Assembly: GCF_000260135.1 (NCBI RefSeq)
Contig: NZ_JH651384.1
Coordinates: 4,138,693 to 4,202,692, forward strand
DNA: 64,000 bases
DNA from: Thiothrix nivea DSM 5205
GTDB taxonomy: Bacteria; Pseudomonadota; Gammaproteobacteria; Thiotrichales; Thiotrichaceae
Direction: 5' to 3'
Positions 54,472 through 63,458 of this stretch are shown piece after piece (positions within the stretch are counted from its first letter, which is position 1; each line of letters opens with the position of its first letter). Below the pieces are notes generated by a model. That model was not told where the DNA came from, ran no database searches, and worked only from the letters and a program-made list of their open reading frames with translations. The position numbers were made by a program, and so were the translations under genes.

Positions 54472-55830
54472 ATGAATAGCCTGGAATGGCGCGTTACCGC
54501 CTCACTTGCTGCCATTTACGCCGTGCGGATGCTTGGCCTGTTCATGATCCTGCCTGTTTTCGCCTTGTATGCGGAAACCTTGCCGGATTCCACCCCTTTC
54601 CTCGCCGGGTTGGCTATTGGCATTTACGGCCTGTCGCAGGCTATTTTCCAGATTCCACTGGGCATTTTTTCCGACAGGGTAGGGCGCAAGCCGGTAATCA
54701 TCGGTGGGTTGCTGGTGTTCGCGGCGGGTAGCGTGATTGCGGCGCTGGCGCATTCCATGTGGTTGATCATTATCGGGCGTGCTATCCAGGGCATGGGTGC
54801 GGTTGCGGGGCCAACCATGGCGCTGGCGGCGGATTTGACCCGCGAGGAAAACCGTACCCGCATCATGGCCGTGATCGGCATGGTCATTGGCCTGTCGTTC
54901 ATGGGCGGGATGATCCTGGGGCCAATTATCAGTCAGTTTGCTGGCGTGGCGGGTATTTTCTGGCTGACCATGCTGCTGGCGCTGGCAGGCATCGCGCTGG
55001 TAGTCTTGGCTGTGCCTACGCCCGTCCATAGTACCCAGCACCGTGATGCCGGGATTATCAGGGGCTATCTGGGAAAAGCGTTGGGAAATGCCTCGTTGTT
55101 GCGCATGAATGCGGGTGTATTCATCATTCATTTGGTGATGACAGCCAACTTCCTGGTGTTGCCCGGTATCTTTGAACATGGCCTCAGCCTGCCGCGCGCT
55201 GAGCACTGGAAGGTCTATTTGCCGGTGTTTGCCGGTTCCTTCCTGCTGGCTATTCCACTGATCATCATTGCCGAAAAGAAGCACAAAATCCGCATCCTGC
55301 TGCTGGGCAGCACCGTCGTGTTGCTGTTGGCGGAAGCTGGCATGGCCTTGGGTCATACCCAAATTGCCTGGCTGCTGGCGGCGTTTTTCCTGTTCTTTGT
55401 TGGCTTTAACTTTCTGGAAGCCGTGCAGCCGTCGCTGGTTGCCAAATACTCCGATGTGAACACCAAGGGCACGGCGATGGGCATTTTCAGCAGCTCGCAA
55501 TTCCTGGGTATTTTTGCTGGTGGCTCTTTGGGTGGCATGGTCAACAATGCCTGGGGGGCAACCGGGGTGTTTGTGTTCAGCGCCCTGGTGGTGGGGGTGT
55601 GGTGGCTGCTGGCGCTGCAACTGCCGCAACCCAAATTCTACGCCAGTCAGGTGCTGAAACTTGACCCGCTGTTGTTTGCCGACAAGGCGCGTCTGCATCA
55701 GGATTTATTGGCCATACCGGGCGTCAAGGAGGTCGCGGTCGTTGCCGAGGAGTGTGTCGCTTATCTGAAAGTTGACAAGGAAAATCTGGATCAGGAAGCG
55801 CTCCGTGCATTTTCGGGCGTCGCAGCGTAA
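54472..55830 (+). CDS. yajR: MFS transporter of the YajR type
   Basis: A 452-aa major facilitator protein. Twelve helices begin after MNSLEWRVTASLAAIYAVRMLGLFMILPVFALY, and motif A (GIFSDRVGRKPVI) lies between helices 2 and 3. A C-terminal ferredoxin-like YAM domain (about residues 385-450, LLAIPGVKEVAVVAEECVAYLKVDKENLD) is diagnostic of YajR. It is probably a proton-driven drug or metabolite exporter. The ssb gene follows after 34 bp. Confidence 0.9.
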   Translation: MNSLEWRVTASLAAIYAVRMLGLFMILPVFALYAETLPDSTPFLAGLAIGIYGLSQAIFQIPLGIFSDRVGRKPVIIGGLLVFAAGSVIAALAHSMWLIIIGRAIQGMGAVAGPTMALAADLTREENRTRIMAVIGMVIGLSFMGGMILGPIISQFAGVAGIFWLTMLLALAGIALVVLAVPTPVHSTQHRDAGIIRGYLGKALGNASLLRMNAGVFIIHLVMTANFLVLPGIFEHGLSLPRAEHWKVYLPVFAGSFLLAIPLIIIAEKKHKIRILLLGSTVVLLLAEAGMALGHTQIAWLLAAFFLFFVGFNFLEAVQPSLVAKYSDVNTKGTAMGIFSSSQFLGIFAGGSLGGMVNNAWGATGVFVFSALVVGVWWLLALQLPQPKFYASQVLKLDPLLFADKARLHQDLLAIPGVKEVAVVAEECVAYLKVDKENLDQEALRAFSGVAA

Positions 55831-55864
55831 AATCGTCGGGAAATAGGAAAAGGAAGGATAGAAC

Positions 55865-56335
55865 ATGGCACGAGGTATCAACAAAGTCATTCTGGTCGGC
55901 ACATTGGGCAAAGACCCGGAAGTGAAATACATGCCCAGTGGTGGTGCAATCACCAATGTGACCGTTGCCACCAACGACTCATATAAAGATAAAAATACCG
56001 GTGAGAAGAAAGAAACCACCGAATGGCATCGGATTGTATTTTTCAACCGTTTGGCAGAAATCGCTGGGGAGTACCTGCGTAAGGGTCAACAGGTTTACAT
56101 AGAAGGGCGGTTGCAAACCCGCAAATGGCAAGGGCAGGACGGTCAGGATCGTTATACAACCGAAATCGTCGCCAGTGACATGCAGATGCTGGGTGGCCGC
56201 CCCGGCGGTGGCATGGGCGCAGGCAGCTATGAAGACAACGCCCCGGCGTCACGTGGCAGCAGTTCAGGCAGTAAGAACGCTGGTGGTGGCTCAGATCGGG
56301 GCTTTGAGGATTTCGACGACGACATCCCGTTCTGA
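55865..56335 (+). CDS. ssb: Single-stranded DNA-binding protein
   Basis: A 156-aa SSB. The N-terminal OB fold begins [37 protein letters not shown] and includes [30 protein letters not shown]. The C-terminal linker is Gly/Ser-rich and ends in the acidic tip DFDDDIPF, which binds partner proteins. GGAAGG lies about 8 bases before the ATG. An insertion sequence starts 12 bp after its stop. Confidence 0.97.
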   Translation: MARGINKVILVGTLGKDPEVKYMPSGGAITNVTVATNDSYKDKNTGEKKETTEWHRIVFFNRLAEIAGEYLRKGQQVYIEGRLQTRKWQGQDGQDRYTTEIVASDMQMLGGRPGGGMGAGSYEDNAPASRGSSSGSKNAGGGSDRGFEDFDDDIPF

Positions 56336-56339
56336 TAGT

Positions 56340-56347
56340 GAAAAAGT
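56340..56347. repeat. Left target-site duplication of the IS element
   Basis: GAAAAAGT directly before the left inverted repeat, identical to 57404-57411; 8 bp is the usual duplication size for IS1595. Confidence 0.9.
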
Positions 56348-57403
56348 GGCTCAATATGCGTTTCAGGGTCTTGTTTTCCCCGGCATTGCAAACGTGATGG
56401 ATAGCGGTAAAGTTAGTCATTTCCGATAGCCAAGGAGAGGCTTTATGACCTCGCTCATCAGTATTTCCAGCCTGACCAGTGATGCCGCCTGTTTCGAGCA
56501 AGTCCGTTCCGTGCGTTGGCCTAATGGGGTGATTTGTCCGCACTGCGGTTCACAGGACACTATCCGTCGAGGCAAGGATGACACCCAGCAGGAACGCCAG
56601 CGTTACCAGTGTAAGGATTGCCAAAAGCGTTTTGATGACCTGACGGGAACGGTGTTTGAAGGCCACCACCAGCCGCTGAAGGTGTGGGTGTTGTGCCTGT
56701 ACCTGATGTCGTTGAACCTGTCCAACCAACAAATCGCCCGCGAATTGGGGTTGAACAAGGATGATGTTCAGGCGATGACGGAACAGTTACGGCGTGGTGT
56801 CGAGAAAAAAACGCCAGTAAACCTGTTTGGGAATGTTGAATTTGATGAGGTTTATGTCAAGGCTGGACACAAGGGAAACCCCGAAGCCGTCGCGGATGCT
56901 GGGCGTGAAGGTCGCCGCCGCGCCCTGAAAGGTGCGCCGGGGCGTGGGACACTGGAAAAGGACAAACCACCCATTTTCGGCATGATCCAGCGTTCCGGGG
57001 AGGTCGTGATCCGTATGCTGGCGAATGTGAAACAGACGACGATCAAGCCGTTGATTGTGGAAACGGTGGCAGCAGGCACGCTGGTCTACACCGATGAGTA
57101 CAACATTTACAGCCGATTGGAAGAATGGGGCTATGCCCACAAAACCGTCAACCATGGCGCAGGCGAATATGCCCGTGACGAAGATGGTGACGGTTTCCAT
57201 GAAGTCCACGTCAATACGATGGAAGGTTTTTGGTCACTGTTACGCTCATGGTTACGACCTCATCGGGGGATCTCACAAGAAAAGCTACCGTGTTACCTTG
57301 CATTCTTCGAGTCTCTTCACAACATCAGGAAACGGGGGCAAGCTGCCTTACAGTCCTTGCTTTCGCTGCTGTTGGGATAAGACCCTGAAACGCATATTGA
57401 GCC
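56348..57403 (+). mobile_element. IS1595-family insertion sequence (ISXO2-like), complete
   Basis: A 1056-bp element with 25-bp perfect terminal inverted repeats (56348-56372 and 57379-57403), beginning GGCTCAATATGCG. It has one intact transposase gene and flanking 8-bp direct repeats GAAAAAGT. Perfect ends and duplications point to a recent, probably still active insertion between ssb and the TRIC gene. Confidence 0.93.
56445..57380 (+). CDS. IS1595-family transposase
   Basis: A 311-aa transposase. The N-terminal zinc ribbon is CPHC...CKDC (about residues 29-64). A helix-turn-helix-like LSNQQIARELGLNKDDVQ follows. The ISXO2-type catalytic domain carries FDEVYV, YTDEYNIY and the HVNTMEGFWSLL region, with acidic and Asn residues in place. 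A GGAGAGG ribosome site precedes the ATG. Its last codons run into the right inverted repeat. Confidence 0.94.
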   Translation: MTSLISISSLTSDAACFEQVRSVRWPNGVICPHCGSQDTIRRGKDDTQQERQRYQCKDCQKRFDDLTGTVFEGHHQPLKVWVLCLYLMSLNLSNQQIARELGLNKDDVQAMTEQLRRGVEKKTPVNLFGNVEFDEVYVKAGHKGNPEAVADAGREGRRRALKGAPGRGTLEKDKPPIFGMIQRSGEVVIRMLANVKQTTIKPLIVETVAAGTLVYTDEYNIYSRLEEWGYAHKTVNHGAGEYARDEDGDGFHEVHVNTMEGFWSLLRSWLRPHRGISQEKLPCYLAFFESLHNIRKRGQAALQSLLSLLLG

Positions 57404-57411
57404 GAAAAAGT
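57404..57411. repeat. Right target-site duplication of the IS element
   Basis: GAAAAAGT directly after the right inverted repeat, matching 56340-56347. On the minus strand these bases form the T-tract of the TRIC gene terminator. Confidence 0.9.
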
Positions 57412-57447
57412 TTACTGCCTGTGTTCCTTGAAGCGGAACACAGGCAG
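57404..57447 (-). terminator. Terminator overlapping the end of the TRIC gene
   Basis: A perfect 13-bp stem (57415-57427 with 57435-57447) around a 7-base loop encodes the last residues FKEHRQ of the channel gene. On the minus strand it is followed by TAAACTTTTTC. The IS inserted exactly at this T-tract, and the duplication kept it. Confidence 0.7.
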
Positions 57448-58056
57448 ATTAATATCAAAGCGAAGGGCGAGTAGCCGTGCCACGAAAATGGCTAGCCCTG
57501 CAATGGTTGCGGCCAAGGTAACATCCAATTGCAGGTAGAGCATCCCGATAAACAGCAGGGAACCTGCCCACGACACGGTTGCATACAACGGGCTTTGGAA
57601 CACGACAGGCGGAGTGTTACACAATACGTCGCGGAAAATGCCACCCATAGTGCCGGTCATGACCCCCATGAAACTGGCGATGAGCCACGGCGCGTCAAAC
57701 ATCAGTGAGACCAGTGTGCCGGCCACGCCAAAAGTAGCCAGCCCCGCCGCATCCGGAATCAGGAAGAATTTCGGTGGAATAACCACCAAGCGTGCCAACA
57801 GAAAGATGGCGACGGCGCTGCCCAGCGAAGCAATGAAAAACATCTGGTCACGAATCCAGAACACTTCCCGATCCAGCAGCATGTCGCGCAGTGAGCCGCC
57901 GCCCAGCCCGGTGGCAATGGCGATGATGATTACGCCAAACAGGTCAAACTGCTTGAAACCGGCTTTCAGCACGGCGGAGGCGGAGGAGACGATCACGGCG
58001 ACCAGCGTGATCCAGTAAAGGCTGTCCAGCAGGGCAGGGGTCGGGTGCAGTGTCAT
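57412..58056 (-). CDS. TRIC/UPF0126 family cation channel-like protein
   Basis: A 214-aa membrane protein with seven predicted helices in two similar halves. Each half has a glycine-rich turn and an R-D pair: ATGLGGGSLRDMLLDR and TGTMGGIFRDVLCNTPP. This is the YadS/YicG (UPF0126) pattern, now known as bacterial TRIC-type channels. It is divergent from fumarase across 180 bp with no obvious element. Confidence 0.9.
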   Translation of the reverse strand: MTLHPTPALLDSLYWITLVAVIVSSASAVLKAGFKQFDLFGVIIIAIATGLGGGSLRDMLLDREVFWIRDQMFFIASLGSAVAIFLLARLVVIPPKFFLIPDAAGLATFGVAGTLVSLMFDAPWLIASFMGVMTGTMGGIFRDVLCNTPPVVFQSPLYATVSWAGSLLFIGMLYLQLDVTLAATIAGLAIFVARLLALRFDINLPVFRFKEHRQ

Positions 58057-58235
58057 GGTCTAGTGCAGTATTGGTTATTCGGGGCACAACAATAAGGTTT
58101 GGTCGCCACCAGCGCAAGCGGATGTCAGCAAGGTGTGAATCCGAACTGGATTCTGCCCTTGATTTCACATACGATTGTGCGCCACAACAATAACATACTC
58201 CGCACGCAGTCCATTACCACCAAGGGAGTAGATCC

Positions 58236-59753
58236 ATGACCGTCATCAAGCAGGAAGACCTGATCACCAGCGTGGCCGACGCGCTGCAATTCATTTCCTA
58301 TTACCATCCGGTTGACTTCATCGAAGCCATGCACAAGGCATGGCAGCGTGAAGAATCCCCGGCAGCAAAAGATTCCATCGCGCAGATTCTGGTGAACTCG
58401 CGCATGTGCGCCGAAGGCCACCGCCCGATCTGTCAGGATACCGGCATCGTCACCGTGTTCGTCAAGGTCGGCATGAATGTGCAGTGGGAAGGCGACATGA
58501 GCCTTTCCGACATGATCAACGAAGGCGTGCGCCGTGCCTACCTGCAACCGGATAACGTGTTGCGTGCTTCCATCCTCGCCGACCCGGCGGGCAAGCGTAC
58601 CAATACCCGTGATAACACCCCGGCGGTGATCCATTACGAAATCGTCCCCGGCGACAAAGTGTCGTTCGACGTGGCGGCCAAGGGTGGCGGTTCCGAAAAC
58701 AAGTCCAAGATGGTCATGCTCAACCCTTCCGACAGCATTGTCGACTGGGTGCTGAAGACTGTGCCAACTATGGGCGCTGGTTGGTGTCCGCCGGGGATGC
58801 TCGGCATTGGTATCGGTGGCACGGCGGAAAAAGCTGCTGTGTTGGCCAAGGAAGTGTTGATGGAGCCAATCGACATCCAGGAACTGATAGCCCGTGGCCC
58901 GCAAAACCGCGTCGAAGAATTGCGTATCGAGCTGTACGAAAAGGTCAACCAACTCGGTATCGGTGCGCAAGGTCTGGGCGGTCTCACCACCGTGCTGGAT
59001 GTGAAAATCAAGGATTACCCTACCCACGCTGCTTCGCTGCCGGTGTGCATGATCCCCAACTGCGCTGCGACCCGCCACACCCATTTCGTGCTGGATGGTT
59101 CCGGCCCTGCGCTGCAAACCCAACCAGACCTTGCTAACTGGCCGGAAATATCGCTGGCGGGTGGTGCGCAAGCCACCCGTCTCAACCTCGATACCATTAC
59201 ACCAGAACAGCTACGCAACCTGAAGCCGGGTGAAACCGTGCTGCTTTCCGGCAAAATGCTGACCGGGCGCGACGCAGCCCACAAGCGCATGATCGACATG
59301 CTCAACAAGGGCGAAAAGCTGCCGGTCGACCTCAAAGGCCGTTTCATCTACTACGTCGGCCCGGTTGACCCGGTGCGCGATGAAGTCGTTGGCCCGGCTG
59401 GCCCGACCACTTCCACCCGTATGGACAAATTCACCCGTCAGATTCTGGCCGAAACCGGCTTGCTGGGCATGATCGGCAAATCCGAGCGTGGCCCGGTGGC
59501 GATTGACGCGATCAAGGAATTTGGCGCGGTTTACCTGATGGCGGTCGGCGGCGCGGCCTATCTGGTTTCCAAAGCGATTACCGGCGCAAAAGTGCTGGCT
59601 TTCCCGGAACTGGGCATGGAGGCGATTTACGAATTTGAGGTCAAGGACATGCCGGTAACAGTTGCAGTCGACAGCAACGGCGAATCGGTGCATACCACCG
59701 GCCCGGCGCAGTGGAAAACGGTCATCGATGCGCGAATTGTGGCAGGGAAGTGA
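58236..59753 (+). CDS. fumA: Class I fumarate hydratase
   Basis: A 505-aa iron-sulfur fumarase that interconverts fumarate and malate in the TCA cycle. RPICQDTGIVTVFVKVG supplies one cluster cysteine. GLGGLTTVLDVKIKDYPTHAASLPVCMIPNCAATRH and the C-terminal PVDPVRDEVVGPAGPTTSTRMDKFT and VGGAAYLVSKAITGAKV regions match the family. It is slightly shorter than E. coli FumA/FumB. GGGAG lies 7-8 bases before the ATG. The symbol is by family; assignment to A or B is not possible. Confidence 0.93.
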   Translation: MTVIKQEDLITSVADALQFISYYHPVDFIEAMHKAWQREESPAAKDSIAQILVNSRMCAEGHRPICQDTGIVTVFVKVGMNVQWEGDMSLSDMINEGVRRAYLQPDNVLRASILADPAGKRTNTRDNTPAVIHYEIVPGDKVSFDVAAKGGGSENKSKMVMLNPSDSIVDWVLKTVPTMGAGWCPPGMLGIGIGGTAEKAAVLAKEVLMEPIDIQELIARGPQNRVEELRIELYEKVNQLGIGAQGLGGLTTVLDVKIKDYPTHAASLPVCMIPNCAATRHTHFVLDGSGPALQTQPDLANWPEISLAGGAQATRLNLDTITPEQLRNLKPGETVLLSGKMLTGRDAAHKRMIDMLNKGEKLPVDLKGRFIYYVGPVDPVRDEVVGPAGPTTSTRMDKFTRQILAETGLLGMIGKSERGPVAIDAIKEFGAVYLMAVGGAAYLVSKAITGAKVLAFPELGMEAIYEFEVKDMPVTVAVDSNGESVHTTGPAQWKTVIDARIVAGK

Positions 59754-59805
59754 CTTCACCAGCGTTTTCTGCTACAACTAGCCAATTTTTCTGAGGCCAG
59801 AACCT

Positions 59806-60138
59806 TTGAGCAGTGAGCGCATTTACCGCATTTCCTTCATTAATCAGGATAAGATCTACGAAATCTTTGCCAAACAGGTCTATGAGTCAGACCTGTATGG
59901 CTTCGTGGTGGTGGAGGAATTGGTTTTCGGTACCCAGAGCGAACTGGTGATTGACCCTGGTGAAGAGCGCCTTAAGAACGAGTTTGATGCGGTCAAACGC
60001 AGCTTCATCCCTATTCATGCCGTGATCCGCATTGACGAAGTGGAACGCCCCGGTATCAGCAAAATCCATTCCCTGGAAACCGGTGGCACGCCCGGCAATG
60101 TCAGCCCATTTGCGCGCCCCGCCAAGAAAAAAGACTAA
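59806..60138 (+). CDS. DUF1820-family protein
   Basis: A 110-aa soluble protein with the DUF1820 pattern: YRISFINQDKIYEIFAKQVYESDLYGFVVVEELVFG...ELVIDPGEERLKNEFDAVKRSFIPIHAVIRIDEVE. It is widespread in Gammaproteobacteria and its function is unknown. The start is TTG 59806, with GAGG upstream. It follows fumarase by 52 bp, and its stop overlaps the convergent dehydrogenase gene by 4 bp. Confidence 0.88.
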   Translation: MSSERIYRISFINQDKIYEIFAKQVYESDLYGFVVVEELVFGTQSELVIDPGEERLKNEFDAVKRSFIPIHAVIRIDEVERPGISKIHSLETGGTPGNVSPFARPAKKKD

Positions 60139-61094
60139 ACCACCCGGTTCATTAATCCCCCTTGTTGCCAACTGATGATTATATCGGCCAGCTGGTCAAT
60201 CAGCGTTTGCCGTGCTTTGCGGCTGGCCCAGGCGACATGCGGGGTTACGATCAGGTTGGGCAGGGAAATCCGCAGCAACGGCGAGTCCGCGCCCGGTGGT
60301 TCTTCCGCCAGCACGTCGATGCCAGCTCCCCCCAGCCTGCCTGTTTGTAGGGCTTGTAGTAGGGCTTTTTCATCCACAATGCCGCCGCGCGCAGTATTGA
60401 TCAGAATACAATCCGGTTTCAGCAGTTGCAGACGTTCGGTATTGATCAGGCTGCGGGTTTCCGGTGTCAGCGGGCAGTGCAGGCTGAGGATGTCGGCTTG
60501 TGCCAATGCCTCCTCGAATGGAAGGCGGCCTTCCCGAGCTGGTTGGTTGGGATGTTCGGCCACGATGACGTTCATGCCAACCGCTTGTGCGAGTTGCGCG
60601 ACGGCTTTGCCTAACACTCCGTAGCCAAAGATGGCCAGGGTGCTACCGGCGATTTCTCCCATCGGATAATCCAGTAGGCAGAAATGCTGGCTGCGTTGCC
60701 AGTCACCACGTTGCAAGGCAGATTGCCAGGCAGGCAATTGTCGGCGTAGGGCAAATATCAGCGCCATGACGTGTTCCGCTACCGAACGGGTGGCGTAGTC
60801 ACGGATATTAGTGACGGGAATGCCGAGTTCTTGTGCGGTTTTCAGATCGACGTTGTTGGTTCCGGTCGCGGCTACGCACACCAGTTTGGCTTGCCCAGCG
60901 AGGGCGCGCAGCAGGGGCGCATCCAATACTACCTTGTTGCTGATCACGATGTCGGCGTCACCGATATTGTGCAGGCGTTCACCAGGGTGGGTCTGGGGGC
61001 AAGTACGCAATGCCCCGCAGGCGGTTTGCAGGCGGCGGAGGTCGAGGTCATCCCGGCTGGTGCTGCCGATGTCGAGGAATACAGCTTTGTGCAT
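60135..61094 (-). CDS. D-2-hydroxyacid dehydrogenase (glycerate dehydrogenase-like)
   Basis: A 319-aa NAD-dependent dehydrogenase, probably hydroxypyruvate reductase (HprA-like). The Rossmann motif is GYGVLGKAVAQ. The catalytic triad is likely the Arg in LINTARGGIVDE, the Glu in VLAEEPP and the His in VTPHVAW. YATRSVAEHVMALIFAL is also typical. It would link glycolate or serine carbon to glycerate; substrate choice is inferred from family likeness. Confidence 0.88.
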   Translation of the reverse strand: MHKAVFLDIGSTSRDDLDLRRLQTACGALRTCPQTHPGERLHNIGDADIVISNKVVLDAPLLRALAGQAKLVCVAATGTNNVDLKTAQELGIPVTNIRDYATRSVAEHVMALIFALRRQLPAWQSALQRGDWQRSQHFCLLDYPMGEIAGSTLAIFGYGVLGKAVAQLAQAVGMNVIVAEHPNQPAREGRLPFEEALAQADILSLHCPLTPETRSLINTERLQLLKPDCILINTARGGIVDEKALLQALQTGRLGGAGIDVLAEEPPGADSPLLRISLPNLIVTPHVAWASRKARQTLIDQLADIIISWQQGGLMNRVV

Positions 61095-61195
61095 GATTAT
61101 CCCTTTGAATAATGGCTGCCAAGAGGCTTGTAATGAGGTGCTTTTTGATAACTCTGCTATTATACCCCGATGAATTGTAGTGTGTGGAACGGCGA

Positions 61196-62431
61196 ATGAA
61201 CCGCAACTGGTTGCATTGGCTTCTGATCATCTTCCTGATGGCAGTGGCGCTGTTTGGTTTTTATGCGCTAAAGCCTGACCGTGAGTTTGAAGCGTGGAAG
61301 TCACGCTTCAGCCAGCTGGCGGCAACACAGGGCATCAGCGCGGAAACTGCCGCGAGGGCTTTGGGCGGCCTGGCGCCGGACAAAAAAGTGCTGCGTCTGG
61401 AAGCCCATCAACCCGAATTCACCAAGCCGGTGTGGGAGTACCTGGAATCAGCCGTGTCGGATGAGCGCATTGCTGCTGGGCAAAAGTTGCTGCGCGAACA
61501 GGCTCCCTTGCTGCAACGCATTTACCAGCAATTTGGCGTGCAACCCGAATACGTGCTGGCGGTTTGGGGTGTGGAAAGCAATTACGGTAGAAATACTGGC
61601 GGTTACAATATTTTTCGCTCACTGGCTACCCTGGCGTATGCGGGTATCGAAGACCGACGCAGTTTCTGGCAGGCGCAATTGTTGGCGGCGCTGCGGATTC
61701 TGGACGAGGGTGATATGCCGCTGGCGTCGATGCAGGGTTCATGGGCGGGTGCTATCGGCCATACCCAGTTTATTCCCACTACGTTTGAGGAATATGCAGT
61801 CGATTTTGATGGTGACGGTAAGCGCGACCTGTTGGGCAGCATTCCTGATGCGCTGGCTTCTACTGCCAATTACCTGGCGCAATCCGGCTGGGAACGTGGC
61901 AGACCTTGGGGGCAGGAAGTGCGTTTGCCTGCGGAGTTCGACTGGTCGCGTGCTGACCCTGAGTTCTGGTTGCCTGCCAACGTATGGTCACTGGATGGTG
62001 GTCTGGTAGCGGCGGCGGATGGTGCGCACCTGATGGATTCTGACCCGGCGTTTGTGTTTCTGCCTGCTGGGTATCGTGGGCCCGCGTTTTTGGCGTACCC
62101 TAATTTCAGCGTGATCTTGAAATACAACAACGCTAACAATTATGCGCTGGCGGTGGGCTATCTGGGTGACCGCATCCGGGGCGCGGGGCCATTGGTGGCG
62201 GCCTGGCCTGAAGATGAGGAGCCTTTGAGCCTTGCGCAGAAATCGGAGCTGCAGGAGTTGCTGACGGTCGAGGGTTACAGTACCGACGGCGTGGATGGCA
62301 AGATTGGCCCCAATACACGCTCAGCCTTGCGCCGCTGGCAGGTGGACGCGGGTTTTCCGGCGGATGGTTACGCCACTTTGGAGCATCTGCAATATTTACA
62401 GCAGCGGGTGAAAAAACCTGAAGTAAAGTAA
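61196..62431 (+). CDS. MltB-like lytic murein transglycosylase with peptidoglycan-binding domain
   Basis: A 411-aa membrane-anchored or secreted enzyme that cleaves glycan strands to 1,6-anhydro ends. An N-terminal hydrophobic helix (WLHWLLIIFLMAVALFGFYAL) is followed by the SLT_2 domain with catalytic Glu127 in GVESNYGRN. GSWAGAIGHTQFIPTTFEEYAVDFDGDGKRDL is also present. A C-terminal PG_binding_1 domain (about 345-402) has EGYSTDGVDGKIGPNTRSALRRWQ. ATG 61196 is preferred; GTG 61184 is possible. Confidence 0.9.
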   Translation: MNRNWLHWLLIIFLMAVALFGFYALKPDREFEAWKSRFSQLAATQGISAETAARALGGLAPDKKVLRLEAHQPEFTKPVWEYLESAVSDERIAAGQKLLREQAPLLQRIYQQFGVQPEYVLAVWGVESNYGRNTGGYNIFRSLATLAYAGIEDRRSFWQAQLLAALRILDEGDMPLASMQGSWAGAIGHTQFIPTTFEEYAVDFDGDGKRDLLGSIPDALASTANYLAQSGWERGRPWGQEVRLPAEFDWSRADPEFWLPANVWSLDGGLVAAADGAHLMDSDPAFVFLPAGYRGPAFLAYPNFSVILKYNNANNYALAVGYLGDRIRGAGPLVAAWPEDEEPLSLAQKSELQELLTVEGYSTDGVDGKIGPNTRSALRRWQVDAGFPADGYATLEHLQYLQQRVKKPEVK

Positions 62432-62454
62432 AGGCGCGTATTGATAGGCGGCTT

Positions 62455-62949
62455 TCAATTGCGCATTTTGAAAATAATTTCATCACAGTTGGTCAGCAAG
62501 CCATGCCGGGTCAGCCATGCCCGCGCGTCTTCCGCGTCTTCTGCAAACCAGCGCTTGGCGGAGCCAAGCCGAAAGGTGTAGCCCCAGGCATCCATGTCTT
62601 CCCAGATGCGTTCGCGCCCGAAACCGGGTATCCAGTTGGCGAGCAGGATTTGCAGGTAACAGACGGCATCTTCCTCGGCGTACTCACCGCCCGCATCGGT
62701 GTGCAGGACGGCGCGGCGCTCTTGATCCATGCAAATGACATGGCAGCTTTCGTGCAGGATGGAATGCAGCGGGGTATCCTGCCGTGCGAAGACCTCCAGG
62801 CCGATGATGCCGGCTTCGTCTTCATGCCAGTAGCTGCCGGGAATGGGCGTGCCGTCGGGCACTGTTTGCAGGCGCAGGCCATAACGCGACAACAGCTCAG
62901 CCACGCTTTCGCCTGCAACATCCCGCAAGCGCAGTACCTCGGCTATCAC
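62455..62949 (-). CDS. Hypothetical protein with HExxH motif
   Basis: A 164-aa cytoplasmic protein. SILHESCHVICM (His66, Glu67, His70) is the zinc-protease HExxH signature. An acidic segment, AGGEYAEEDAVCYLQILL, about 22 residues later could give the third ligand, as in gluzincin or minimal metallopeptidase domains. I do not recognise a named family. The GTG start overlaps the stop of the upstream membrane protein gene (GTGA), so the two are probably co-translated. Confidence 0.65.
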   Translation of the reverse strand: MIAEVLRLRDVAGESVAELLSRYGLRLQTVPDGTPIPGSYWHEDEAGIIGLEVFARQDTPLHSILHESCHVICMDQERRAVLHTDAGGEYAEEDAVCYLQILLANWIPGFGRERIWEDMDAWGYTFRLGSAKRWFAEDAEDARAWLTRHGLLTNCDEIIFKMRN

Positions 62950-63404
62950 AGGAAATATTTGCCGCCAGCCGCAATCACAATGGTTAGTGCGCCAATGCTC
63001 ATGTTGATGCCAACCAACTGGCGGATTTGTGCCAGCGCTTGCGCGCCATCCGGCCAGCGTTGCTCTGCTACTGCCTTGCGCAGCCGTTGGTAAGGCGCGA
63101 AATAAACGTGTATGAAGATCAGTATCATGATGATACCGAGGCCGTTCATGATGTGGATGAATACCGGTGCATTACCAAAACCGCCAAACGGCCCCAGCAA
63201 CATCCAGTAGCCAGAGGCCAGGATAGCAAGGATGGAACCCCAAACCATGGGGAAAAAACGCCCGAAGACACCGGCCCACAGGGTCAGGCGTTGGGGTGGC
63301 TCCAGTACAGAAGCCGCGACGGGGCGCAGTGACATGTGGGCAAAGAACATACCGCCGACCCAGATGACAACGGCAAGGACGTGCAAGGCAAGTGCAACTG
63401 ACAA
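62946..63404 (-). CDS. CopD-like/DUF2269-type integral membrane protein
   Basis: A 152-aa membrane protein with four helices. The first, ALALHVLAVVIWVGGMFFAHMSLRP, has the H...WVGGMFF pattern of CopD-type proteins, with histidines on helices 1 and 3 (FIHIMNGLG..FIHVYF) that could bind heme or metal. TTG 63404 is chosen because AGGAGA sits 6 bases before it; ATG 63437 lacks a ribosome site. It overlaps the HExxH gene. Confidence 0.75.
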   Translation of the reverse strand: MSVALALHVLAVVIWVGGMFFAHMSLRPVAASVLEPPQRLTLWAGVFGRFFPMVWGSILAILASGYWMLLGPFGGFGNAPVFIHIMNGLGIIMILIFIHVYFAPYQRLRKAVAEQRWPDGAQALAQIRQLVGINMSIGALTIVIAAGGKYFL

Positions 63405-63458
63405 GGTGTTTCTCCTGGAAGTTTCAGACCGCGCCATTTTACCTGCGGCGACGCTGAA

